From: Channa striata
Lineage: Eukaryota > Chordata > Actinopteri > Anabantiformes > Channidae
Assembly: GCA_033026295.1 (NCBI GenBank)
Contig: CM065185.1
Span: 7,688,001 to 7,752,000, forward strand
Direction: 5' to 3'
DNA: 64,000 nucleotides
In this document: positions 10,901 through 20,800 of the stretch, one piece after another
Layout of the letters: every line of letters begins with the position of its first letter
How positions within the stretch are numbered: the first letter of the stretch is position 1
Notes under the pieces: generated by a model
Database searches by the model: none
The model's input: only the letters and a program-made list of their open reading frames with translations
What the model was told of the DNA's origin: nothing
Translations under genes and position numbers: made by a program

Positions 10901-11412
10901 GAGGTGCTCATGTCCACGGGCTGCTCTGCTGTCTGGACTTCCACTTTAATGGTGGCCTTCACCTCGCCTGCAGTCAGCATGCCACCAGATGCCTTTGGCT
11001 CTGACAGACGCACCCGACTCCGTGTATCCATACCCGACTCCGTCTTTGGCTTTGTGGCTCTGTCATTGCACTCGGTCCAAATGTCTGAGCTAGGTTCAAC
11101 CACCCGCTGTCTCTGGGTCTGATCATCCTTCACAGACTGGGAGGCCAAGGGTAACTTTAAAGGTAATGTCAAGCGATTTGGCTCTTGCGCATTCTCATTC
11201 TCTGATCCTGTGCTAGTCCGGGTCTGACTGTCCTGTGCCAGTACAGGGTCCGGTTCAGGATTAGTTTGTGCCTGTGCTGTAGGTCCAGATGGGTCCAATT
11301 TGGACTTTTTGCTTTCATTGTCAGCACTGGAGGGATCTATAGACTGGGGAGCAGCCTCCCTCTCCAGCGCCCTCTTCTGGCTGCGTGTCTGGCGGACAGC
11401 CTCCTCAGACAT
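1998..11412 (-). CDS. gatad2a: Transcriptional repressor p66-alpha (GATA zinc finger domain-containing 2A)
   Basis: NuRD scaffold subunit that bridges MBD2/3 to the CHD4 remodeller. Nine phase-consistent coding exons: 10895-11412, 9027-9156, 8594-8722, 8199-8318, 6161-6337, 3604-3865, 2969-3372, 2613-2871 and 1998-2137, giving 712 aa. In order: N-terminus MSEEAVRQTRSQKRALERE; an acidic VIILSDNE motif (exon 2); CR1 coiled coil with [20 protein letters not shown], residues about 217-259, the MBD2/3-binding helix; two PPLVRG motifs (exon 4); CR2 with [20 protein letters not shown] and FLPSAANNEFIYLVGLEE; a GATA-type zinc finger at about residues 463-489 (C-X2-C-X19-C-X2-C); C-terminal REYLLDMIPSRS ending TWK. 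The N-terminus and CR2 favour the alpha over the beta paralogue. The coding start is 3 nt inside its exon (acceptor TTCAG|GGGATG), so a non-coding 5' exon lies upstream. Longer than the human protein (about 633 aa) through serine-rich insertions. Confidence 0.95.
2872..2968 (-). other. 97-nt intron in gatad2a
   Basis: Donor CAG|GTTGAA at 2968 and acceptor ATCAG at 2872 remove 97 nt between the zinc-finger exon and the serine-rich exon. Reading straight through meets a stop, while splicing restores the KQ-SSQ join expected for this family. Introns this small are common in teleosts. Confidence 0.75.
4543..5183. mobile_element. Non-autonomous hAT-like MITE with 8-bp target duplication
   Basis: A 641-bp element with short inverted termini (CAGTGGTGG on the left, CCACCACCG on the right) full of AAGTA/TACTT words. 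It is flanked by 8-bp direct repeats AGCTCAAC (4535-4542) and AGCTCGAC (5184-5191), which differ by one base. The 8-bp duplication and CAGTGG-type ends are diagnostic of the hAT superfamily. There is no transposase ORF. It lies in the gatad2a intron between the exons at 3604-3865 and 6161-6337. Confidence 0.85.
5192..5520 (-). promoter_or_regulatory. Promoter-like block inside gatad2a, with candidate alternative first exon
   Basis: Clusters of GCTAAC/GTTAGC words, also seen at the 5' ends of gatad2a and slc25a42 in this window, surround a CRE TGACGTCA (5413-5420). About 127 bp downstream on the minus strand an ATG opens seven codons, MDEQKLK (5266-5286), ending in phase 0 at AAG|GTAACA. The next gatad2a exon (start 3865) also begins in phase 0, so splicing would give an N-terminally truncated p66. 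This is inference from motif layout; no transcript evidence is available. Confidence 0.35.
6713..7812 (-). mobile_element. Degenerate Tc1-like DNA transposon
   Basis: Inverted ends are recognisable: AGGAATT followed by TTTATACACACATCCCCA on the left, and the diverged complement ending CCTAAAGGG on the right. On the minus strand 6795-7070 encodes the C-terminal part of a Tc1 transposase, with MDNNLKHT (second catalytic D) and SPDLNPVDQL. The spacing between the two acidic residues is 34, as in Tc1 (DD34E), but the last residue is D rather than E. The rest is broken by stops and deletions, so it is dead. It lies in a gatad2a intron. Confidence 0.8.
7905..8180. repeat. (GT)n plus GGTTAGGG-like degenerate dispersed repeat
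   Basis: A (GT)n tract at 7905-7929 runs into a block rich in GGTTAGGG/GTTAGGG words (about 8030-8110) with GTGAGGAC near 7974-7981 and its near complement GTCTCCTCAC near 8129-8138. This matches a dispersed repeat type seen widely in fish genomes. It ends 19 bp from a gatad2a exon. The telomere-like words are internal and degenerate. Confidence 0.55.
8494..8515. repeat. Poly(A) tract in gatad2a intron
   Basis: About 20 consecutive A on the plus strand (poly-T on the transcribed strand), between the exons at 8199-8318 and 8594-8722. Simple low-complexity sequence. Confidence 0.8.
10350..10600. promoter_or_regulatory. Candidate intronic enhancer: paired TFE/MITF-type E-boxes plus Grainyhead-like motifs
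   Basis: In the intron after the first gatad2a coding exon, GTCACATGAC (10459-10468) and ATCACGTGAC (10481-10490) lie 22 bp apart and match the bHLH-zip (MITF/TFE/USF) consensus. Sixty bp on, AACCGGCT (10552-10559) and AACCGGTT (10562-10569) match the Grainyhead/GRHL consensus. No experimental support is visible. Confidence 0.35.
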
Positions 11413-11546
11413 CCCCTGAAGATAAAGGAGAAAATACCGGTATTATTAGGGTTGTTTTTTAATATAATCAAAATTACACAAATGACAGAAATTCAATAAA
11501 GTCAGAGTTGTGTCTTATCCCATCAAACTGTACAGTACAATATATA

Positions 11547-12683
11547 CAGTGGCAAGAAAATGAAGTGAAGTAATTTCCTGGTTTTGTGCATAAGTTGGTC
11601 ATGAAATGTGATTTGATTTTTACCAAAAATCACAAATAACAACAAAACAATATTTCTAAGCTGAAAAACACAAACAGTGATGATCCTTTATCTCTTTTTT
11701 GAACACACCCGTTAAACATACAAAGTGATGGTGGAAAAGGTAATGGCAACAGTGTTTTAATAACTGGTTGAACCACCTTTGGCATCAATAACCCCAAGCA
11801 AGCACTTCCTGTAGATGTGGATTAGACCTGCACAAAGTTCTTCTTTACAAAAATGCTTAAGCTCAGCCATTTTATTAGGACATCTGAGCTCTTGAGGTCA
11901 TTCTATAGCATCCCTGTTGGGTTGAGGTCCGGGCTCTGAATGCACCAAAGGATGGATTGTGCCTCTCCAAAGCTTCCGTCATTGTCCCGCTGCATCACCT
12001 AGCTTCTTCTGAACTTCAGCATGTGTACAGCCACCCTGATGTTGTCCTGTAGGACACCTTGATAAATGTGAGCATTATAGCTGACTTATGAACAGAGATC
12101 TTAACCAAGTCCAATAAATGCTTCGAGTCTTTAGCTGTTATTCTAGGTTGTTTTTACCTCATTGAGAATTCTGCGTTGTGCCTTTGGCTTGATCTTGGCT
12201 GGGCGCCCACTTCTATGGAGAGTAGCTACAGTACCAAATTGTCTCCATTTATAGACAATATGTCTAACTGTGGACTGATGAATATCTAAAGTCTTTGAGA
12301 TTACTCTGTAACCCTTTCCAGCTGCATGCAAATAAACAACTCTTGATCGTAGGTCTTCTGAGATCTCTTTTTTGCGAGGCATGTCTCATATCAGCTACTG
12401 CGGCTTGTGAATAATACAGACACGGAGTGTTTTTATAAGTCAAGGTAGTTCTAAACCACACCTCTATTCTCATTTCATTGATTGGACTCAGAAGCCTAGT
12501 GTTTCACTTACTTTTTCCACCACCACTTTGTATGTTTAATGGGTGTGTTCATTAAAGACATGAAGGATCATGACTGTGCTTTAGAAGCTTAGAAATATAT
12601 TGTTTGTTTCTATTTGTCACTTTGGTAAAGATAGAGTGACATTTCAGAAAAAACACAATTTAATTTACTTTTTCTTCCCACTG
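11547..12683 (-). mobile_element. Tc1-like transposon, internally deleted, with about 200-bp inverted repeats
   Basis: Both ends read CAGTGG(C/G)AAGAAAA inward, and about 200 bp at each end are alignable inverted repeats sharing ACAATAT.TTTCTAAGC, GATCCTT and the GTTAAACATACAAAGTG block. The left end abuts TA, the Tc1 target; the right-hand TA appears mutated. The element is about 1.14 kb against about 1.6 kb for a full Tc1. The minus-strand ORF at 12143-12382 retains the transposase N-terminus but the catalytic part is broken. It lies in the large first intron of gatad2a. Confidence 0.88.
12143..12382 (-). pseudogene. Tc1 transposase N-terminal DNA-binding fragment
   Basis: 79 codons from MPRKKEISEDLRSRVVYLH contain a paired-like helix-turn-helix (GYRVISKTLDIHQSTVRHIV, then YKWRQFG) and a basic GRPAKIKPKAQRR hook, the first DNA-binding half of Tc1 transposases. 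The frame then stops, so no DDE catalytic domain follows in this frame. It can encode at most a DNA-binding fragment and is best called a pseudogene. Confidence 0.85.
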
Positions 12684-12689
12684 TGAGTA

Positions 12690-14900
12690 CTAGTACACTA
12701 TAAAAAAATAGTGTTCATTCCACTTGAAACATTACAGCTGTACTGAACAAAGACACAACAGCCGACAGACCTACACTATTCTCCAAAATTAAATGATCCA
12801 TATTGCGGCTGTGATTTGATGCCCAAGACTTTAAAACCTAAACAGACGAAACTGACCTTGAATCAGCTACAAGAGAGACAGGGTGACTAAAATGGCCCCC
12901 AGACAAACATTTACAGTCACAGGACTAAGATGTTGACTCAAGTGTAACTCCAAAACATCCAAATTATCCAAATTTCACTGTAAACCAAAAACCAAAAAAA
13001 GGGAAAACTGAAAAAAAAGACACGTACCTCATTAGGTATTCAAGATTGTGTGCAACAAAAAAAGAACTATCTGAGAATCACATAATGACGTAACAACAGA
13101 GGAGTAACAACAAAAATGCAGTGAGACATCAAACAGCTGGAAGAACACGGCAACACTGTAGTCAAATTAGGGTTAAAAAGAGACTTGGGGAATAGCTAAA
13201 ATTAACCGAAGCATGATTTCTGTTAAAATATTCATAAAGACCAATCAGAGTACTCCGTTATTTAAGTTATTATCCATTTAAAATAACCTATCTTTTGTGT
13301 GACTGTTCTTTCCCTGAGTTAAGCACAAAGGACCACCAGACCCATTACTGTCTGATATTCTTTCTACAACAAATTCAGTCCTACCAGATGTTTGACATGC
13401 CCGCAGTAGTGGATAAGAAGACATCTGACAGAATCATTCTGTCAGATGAGCATTACAGAGCTCACAGATGTGTTCCAGGTCATGGTACATGCAGACACAC
13501 ATTATCCCTGCAGTGGCTGCTCGGAATCCCTTAATGTCAGCTCAGAAATGGCAGATGCAGGGATACAATAGACCACACGGGTCAATACATGGCTACTTTG
13601 CTGGTTTTTGATAATAGCCTGTCTTGTTTACACCTCTGATGCACTTCCAATGTCGGCGTATATACACATTTTCTATATAAAAAAAAGACACTATATTGCT
13701 GTCTGCACAATAACAAAAGCCATGAGCAGTACAAGAGAGCCAGCTTTGATATAGGTAATCAATTGACTTGCATTAAATTTCCTCTTAGACACTTCTGTCT
13801 GCTGGACAGAACTATGCAACCACACTTTCTCTCCTTACATTTGTAGTTAGTATAAAACAGGTCTATTCTAAGCGCTGCCTCAACATCAAACACCTGTTAT
13901 GCTTCAACACCCATGTTTCTTAGACTGTAAAACTGCCTTCAGAAACCCCCTCACATTTTCGAAATTAACACACTTTTGAATCCTTCTGAAATTGACAATC
14001 TGACAAGCGCTCACACTTTCACACAGCATTTGATCAGGTGTGTGGACGTTAGCCAATAGACAAGGTTTGAACTTCTTTCTCAAGTCTTATTTTTTAGTCT
14101 TTATTTACCAGAGACTCTGGAGAGGCAGGAAAGAAGGGTAGAAAGGTGTGGGACTTGAAATGTGCACATGGTACCTTCTGGCACGTTCATTCTTTGCAAG
14201 CAAAACCCAGCCCCTCAACATGTAGGTAAATGAAAGGGACTGACCAGTACAACATTGAGTGTGTTAATGTGTACTCAACTAACAACGAGGATACTAGAAA
14301 AACTTGATATGTGTAGCACATGTACAGTAAACACTATGTACTGGTGTAAGAAATGTTGTCTTTGGTTTTAATCTCATAGAAATTATCTGGCATTTTTACA
14401 CCTTATACAAGTTTCTGATCTTTCACTTCCTTGCACACAGGAGCATCTTCAACTTGTGTTTCCTAGTAATTAGTCAGGACAACAGAAATACACAAAATGC
14501 AAAGTGTGTGTTTGAATAATTGTGATCAAAAAGAGCGTACACATACAGCAAAAGTTTAAATTAAGCAAAGTTGACCAGTTGCAGCCAAGTTTGTGCTTTT
14601 CTTTAACAGTGGACATAAGTCCGTCAATAATGAAATAAGTAATGTTAAAAGTCTAGACACACCTCAATGTGAATGGTCATAAACCTTGAAATTGTTATGT
14701 ATCCACTGGTATAAATAGCCTAATTTATCATATTTAATGTAAACATCATACCCAGAATCAACAGGAGTACAAAGTACATGCAATCATTGAGTTTGACTTT
14801 GGTGGTTATCAAATGTATAAAAGGTAAACACATGCAGACCCATATGGCATGGTACTGAAGATGAACTGTACTCACAGTTCACAGTCTCACGAACAAAAAA
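12690..14900. other. gatad2a first-intron sequence; conserved-looking block near 13.3-13.6 kb
   Basis: No exon recognised. The stretch at about 13300-13600 is less AT-rich than its surroundings and contains a 27-bp near-perfect palindrome at 13422-13448: arm CATCTGACAGAAT, a single C, and its exact complement. The TGACAG/CTGTCA halves match TALE homeodomain (MEIS/TGIF) consensus sites. The rest is plain AT-rich intron. Confidence 0.5.
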
Positions 14901-14904
14901 CATA

Positions 14905-15692
14905 CCGTATTTTCCGGACCATAAGCCGCTACTTTTTTCCGACGTTTTGAACCATGCGGCTTTTACAGAAATGCGGCTTTTCTATGAATTTTTCTGCAGC
15001 CCTCAGATGGGCTGTAGATGGAAGTCAGTGCAAACAAAAAAGCGCCAGTTTTTATTCTTAGCGCATGCAACCCAAGACGCACAACAGCAAAATACGGTAA
15101 TATTTTTACACCCTCACCCCTCATAATCGAAGAAATTCCTATGATGCAGCTTTTAATTTGAAGCCATCGATCTGGCTATCCGTGAAGGAAATCGAGTGTG
15201 ACAGTGGTTTCAATGCTCAGGAGGAAGATGAATAGCGATTTGTGGTTTCAGTGCACGGAGAATGAACCGACTTTAATATTGCGCAGTTGCGTGTATGAAT
15301 ACAGACTTATGGTACAAAATCTTTTGTTGAGCGCAGCAACTCCTGCGTAATTGTGAAGAATAAGACACGTCTTCTCCTTTGGCTATGGAACAAGCCGTTT
15401 ATTTATAACAAGGACGCGTTTTTGTCGGCTCTGTACATTCGACATGTGTTATACCAGCCACACATACACGTAAACGCACTCTTTACCGTAATGCGGGTAA
15501 AACAGCGCACAGAACATCCTCATGTCTACTGTGAACAATGAGTAGGAGCGCATACAACAGATATTATTTCTCAGCCTGGATATTGGCGGCTTATAGTCCG
15601 ATGCGGTTTATATGTGACAAAATATATATTTCTTTTAAATTTTAGCGGGTGCGGCCTAAATTTAGGTGCGCTCTATAGTCCAGAATTTACGG
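14905..15692. mobile_element. TA-flanked inverted-repeat MITE (CCGTATTTTCCGGAC ends)
   Basis: The left end CCGTATTTTCCGGACCATAA mirrors a diverged right end ending TCCAGAATTTACGG, with TA immediately outside both ends (14903-14904 and 15693-15694). Internal GCGGCTT/GCGGCTTATAG words are typical of a fish and amphibian MITE family with these termini. No transposase domain is recognisable in it. The TA duplication suggests a Tc/mariner-type mobiliser, but I do not assign a superfamily. It lies in gatad2a intron 1. Confidence 0.75.
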
Positions 15693-16216
15693 TAAGTGAA
15701 ATTCAGAGACATACACTCAGATTCTCGCTGTGTACTGGACTACAACGGAAAACCCACACCACAGTTATGACGAAGGAACAGTTGTACTAGCTGAATGTGC
15801 ATTAAACATTATTTTGAATAAAAAAATTCAGTGTTTAACTCTTTCTTGCCATTTTACCATGGGGATGCAAACTTTTTCGTTCAACTGTATGTCACAGAAT
15901 CAAGGCCCAGTCCTGCCAAGTCTGGAGACGCCACACTACAGGAAGCTATGGTTTTCTTTGGGGGAAAACGGACTAAAATTAACCCTTACAACCTGGGCTA
16001 CTTCTCAGTGACAGTCATTGTATACACTCCCTTCCCCTCCCCTCCATGTTTTCACAAGGGTTATGAGGGTGATGTACCTATACAATGTCGTACATACACT
16101 CAGAAACCTTCTGATAACACAGAGCTGTTTTTTTTTTTATACTGTGACATCACTGAGACACACATGACATGACCCTTCCCAGGATTCAGTGGGACACACA
16201 AAGCACTTTTCCTAAG

Positions 16217-16234
16217 AACCGGTTTAAACCGGTT
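16217..16234. promoter_or_regulatory. Perfect 18-bp Grainyhead-like palindrome
   Basis: AACCGGTTTAAACCGGTT is a perfect palindrome made of two AACCGGTT Grainyhead/GRHL consensus sites. It lies in the first gatad2a intron, directly before a 50-bp (TG)n tract. Confidence 0.4.
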
Positions 16235-16238
16235 AGCT

Positions 16239-16240
16239 TG

Positions 16241-16289
<49 letters not shown>
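16239..16289. repeat. (TG)n microsatellite
   Basis: About 25 TG units with one interruption (TGCG). Likely length-polymorphic. Confidence 0.95.
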
Positions 16290-16290
<1 letters not shown>

Positions 16291-19200
16291 AGTGCGCGCG
16301 GGAGACTCTCGGTATATGTGTGTATGACTGAGAGAGAAGCTGAAGCTAGTTTTAACCTTTTAGGTGCTGGAGCATACACAGAGCTCCCACAGTGACGGCC
16401 ATCATACATGGTGATGTGCTGGGGAGGGGGGTCAAGGTTAAGATGGCATTATCAGCTGTGAACTGATGGAAGAACTTAAGATACAAGGAAATCTACCCCA
16501 CTCTCAGCAACCTTAACATGGACACCTGAGGGGGGGGGGGTCTGAATGGCTGACAGGTGTCACATTTCATCCCCACAGCCATTTATGCATATTTTCTTTA
16601 GGCCACCACAGTCTCACACGTGGTGGATCAAACCCCAACAAACCAGGAAGTTGACGTCTTTGCTATTACTGCAAAGCCTCTTCAGACAACCAAAACTGAA
16701 AGGAAAACTCAACTTTACACTAAATGTAAAAATACACTAACGGACATTCCAGGATAAAAGGCTACTGTATACCATCCATTTAAATATTATTTTTATCAGC
16801 AAACATGTCTGATGAAACTTTCATAGTTTGAGTATCACAATTATCTCTACAACAATGAAATATATGATAGATATTCAAATTAGATGAAAATCCTTAAACA
16901 GCTTTTAACGACAGCGGAAGACTTCAATGTACAGTACACAGTGTCCTTAAATTGTTAAGTCTGAGTCTCTTTATTAATTTCCAGACCCTTAGTTATCAAT
17001 AAACACATCAAGCATTAGAACTAATTCAAAAGGAGGAAAGGTAAATAGTCTTCTTTGTACGTGTTAACAAAACACGTTGCTTCTCCACCTTTCTACATTG
17101 TGGATTTGTCTTTTAACTTTTATATGTGCAGATTGTATACCATGACTTAAATTTACTGAATCAATAAGAGGTAATGTAAACCGATCAGGACCGTAGAACC
17201 ACCTCATCTTAAAATGCGCTCCAGTACGACTCCACCACACACTTTGAACTCAATAATAAACACATAGTAGAATAATTACCTTTCTAACAGTAACAACCTA
17301 AAAACTGAGAATTTATAACCTTGTAAAAGTATATTATTATATGCATGTTAGACTTCTTAATCAGCAGGGGTAAAGAATTACATATTTTCTGACCATCCAA
17401 ATGTTACCTTATTTTTAATACCCCATAAAAGTGATAATCTTTTATGCACTTACTTTGCTCCATTGTTGCTCTATTTTGTGATCTTTCTCCCATGGGAATA
17501 AAACTTGTACAAGGTATTTATCTAATCAGACACCATTCTTCATAATTGAATCACAATGATCACTACAGCATTATCAAATTATACCATGCAGGTCCCTGGT
17601 TGTTGGAGAGTGTGGCTTACACCATTGCAGGATAAACTTTCTTTAATCTGGTATCAGGTTGCAGCCACTATCAGGGCACTGCTCGTCAAAATCCACAGTT
17701 TATCTACACCTGTCTAGTTTTCTGCTGAGTGTCTTCTCTTCCTGCCCTGAGGTGATTATCTAGTCACTCATAGATCACGTCAACCATCAGTCACTCAATC
17801 ATCCTTCCTTCAGTCTGACAGACTTGCTCTCACCTATCATCGGTGGCTGTACATACAGTATTTTCTCAGCATTTAACACTGACAGATTTTACCTAATGAA
17901 AACATATTTCTGACAGTTTCAAAAATCTCAAACCATGCAGCCCGTACTACCATGTACAGCTGGCTGCACTGGCAAAACATCCTTATCTGGTTTCATCTGT
18001 CTGACAGAACTGGCAGTAACTAGAGACATAACTTGTTAAATGTTGACAGTAAGCACTTAATTCGGTTTGCTTACACTGACCAATGTAAATAACCTTAAGA
18101 GCCTTGTAATTGCAATTGTAAAGGCAAGAACTGGTTATAGCCAAAGCCAACATGTGTGGGCCCCTCACGTCACTGAATGAGTTGAACTCTTTCACAGCAG
18201 CTAAAAACACTGTTCACACAAAACAGGCAGAAAAAGTAAACTGCTCCCTTTACAGCTGATGAGGTCATGGAGGCTTGACCAAACAGCTGGCCTGTGACCC
18301 CTGCAGTCATGTGCAGCAGCTTAATATATGGCCAGCAGACGACCCTTTCCAGAACAGTGGCTGGTTACACAACTGCTCTGGATCAGTCTTGGGTGTGATT
18401 ACTGTAAGTGCAGTTTTTAGAAAACAACAAAGCTTAACCTTCTGACTTAAAAACTCTTATAATTTTAATGCCATGTCTATAGTCACTCTGAAGTGGAGAG
18501 AACTGCCAGCCCACAAACTTCTGCACTCGTGATGGGCAGGACAGTATTCACACATTCAAAGCAGAGTGCCCCCCTCTTAGCGAACCCCTTCCGTAAAGGC
18601 AACCTATGTATTGTTCACAGTGACAGTTCATAAACAATGTAACCCTGCAGTGGATTGTTAACATGCAAATATACTTTACAAAGCCTTTGGTGTCATTAAC
18701 AACTGAGTGCTCTTTCCAGATCCCAACAAAAAAAGCTGTAAAGTCTCCCAAAAGCATAGAAGCCACATCCCATCCACAGCATACAAAGAGCTTTAAAGTG
18801 GCTGCAGTACTAATTAGTAAGAATGTGAAATACACATGACGAAAACAAGAACTGCAACAGGAAAGTGATCAAAATTGACAGAACATAATTCACCAACAAT
18901 CCTAAGAAGTCCACCTTTGGAGCTAAATTATATAAAAATTCCTAAGTTTTAGCTACAAAAATGTAAATGTTTGCAATGTGTTTAGAAATTGAAGGTTTTG
19001 GATTTCAGAAACTTTGGAAAAGGGAAAAAAAACATCTAAGGATGTCATCACAGTGGGAAGCTGAACTAAAAAAACAAAAAGTTTTAGACCAACCATAACT
19101 GTGTCATTTCTTGATTGAATTAATTAAAACGTAATAAAACCATGCATTCTGTAAAATGAACCATCAAAAGTCTGTAGTATGAGCATATTGAAGGTTGTTC

Positions 19201-19552
19201 AGCAGATGATTATTGTTAAAGAGAAAGCAGGACAGTATGCTGTAAGACCACAGTGAGTCTCAACTCCACTTTTGATTTTCTAAATAAGTTTTCAATTCTT
19301 AAACTATCATACATAATAACAGCAGCAGCCATAACCCCAGCAGCCATAACCCCAGGTAAAAATGCTACACGGGATTTTGTCAACGTACCATCAACAACGG
19401 CGGATCGCGTCACATTTAATCGTCTAATAATAAAAAGATTCAAATCCATCGGTGCCGACAACAGAGAAATGTGTAAAAAACGGGTTTGATGGCAGAAATC
19501 CTGAGCCTCAGCTTTGTCCCGAAGCGCCGCAAACTCGCACGGCTGTAAATGT

Positions 19553-19554
<2 letters not shown>

Positions 19555-19586
<32 letters not shown>

Positions 19587-19660
19587 CTGTCTGAGAGGAA
19601 GAGACAGTGGGAGGGAGTGTGCGCGGTGTGTGTCTGTGTGTGTATGTGTGTGTGTGTGTT
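19555..19660. repeat. Compound (GT)n microsatellite upstream of the gatad2a CpG region
   Basis: Pure (GT)n at 19555-19585 and interrupted GT tracts at 19618-19660. The long ORFs on both strands here are only VCVC/THTH translations of the repeat. Confidence 0.95.
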
Positions 19661-19849
19661 CAGCTTTAAGAGGAGGAAGACTACGGTTGTCACAGAGAGA
19701 AGTAGGAAGATTAGCTACCAGATAGCAGAACCAACACTGGTGCCACGGGGCTTTACAGCGGGCAGCGGCGTCCACCATTAATGTTACACCACCCAGCACA
19801 CCACCCAAACCACAGTCAGCCCTTTAAAAACTAAAGCCAGCCCACAGTA

Positions 19850-20800
19850 CATGTGCACCGAGCCGGCGTTTTGATTATTGACACCGCCTCGGAGGAGGTG
19901 AGCGTGTAGTTAGTTAGCGAGCTAACATTAGCTAACATCGCACAAACAAAAACACGAAGCCACTCCGGCTCGGATGTAGACACGCAACGTCCGACCGCCA
20001 CCGGCTACACGGGGGCTTCAGGTCAAAGTGGACAAAGTCCTCCAGCTGGCCGGCTGCTCCCCAACGTGAGCCACACAACCAGAACCGAGCCCGAATCGTT
20101 GACCCGGCTGCACGCCGCAGCGGGACAGCCGTCGGCTCCAAACGGGGACACAAACTTTCATCCTGCTGCCCTAAAAGTGAGGCTGTCTGGGGCTCGCTGG
20201 GACGGTTTTACCTGCGTGTCCCCTCCCGAGGAAAAACCTCCGAGTCGGAACTCGTACATTTCATCGACCGGCCCACGGACGGAGCGTTGCCGCTGGCGAT
20301 GAGACGTCGTAATCCTTACCTCGCTTCACGACTCGCACCGCACACGATCAAGCGCAGGGATCATATCTAGAGCCCGGCACTGTTCGGAAAAAACATCAAA
20401 TAAATCGGATTTTGGCTCGGCGAGCCCCCCCCCTCTCCTCCCCGGTGCTCAACCTTTGGCTCTGCGGAGAAGTGTTACTTTTCAACAGCCCATCAGCTTC
20501 TTTATCGTCACAGATAGGTGGAGGAAAACCTGGCTCCTCTCGACGAGTCCGAATAAAAGGCTCCCCTCGATCCACTTACTAAAAAACTTCTGCTGCACCT
20601 CAGTCAACTTACTCGGTCGCTTTGTCGCCTGTTCTTCGCCGATGGTCGTCCAAGGAGTGTTTAATCTGCAGTTAACCTCGATAAATCGTTGCTTTTTTGA
20701 AATCCAGGGGATATCCTCTTTTTTCGGCCCTCCCCACTGCCGCGTCTGTTGCCAAATAATGCGCCTCAACACACATGGAGCCGCTGCGTCCTCTTAGTGG
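19850..20800 (-). promoter_or_regulatory. gatad2a: CpG-rich gatad2a promoter and non-coding first exon
   Basis: This is the most CpG-dense part of the window. Two minus-strand donors, AAGCGAG|GTAAGG (exon end 20320) and ACGCAG|GTAAAA (exon end 20212), could end alternative non-coding first exons that splice to the acceptor at 11416. A GCTAACATTAGCTAAC cluster sits at about 19920-19937. Position and strand fit the missing gatad2a 5'UTR, leaving a first intron of about 8.9 kb. The exact start site cannot be read from sequence. Confidence 0.6.

Noticed and set aside
19440..19808. Long ORFs on both strands
   Set aside because: They are translations of (GT)n/(CA)n tracts.
20482..20772. 96-codon minus-strand ORF in the CpG region
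   Set aside because: Overlapping ORFs on both strands at a promoter; no family resemblance and no conserved start.
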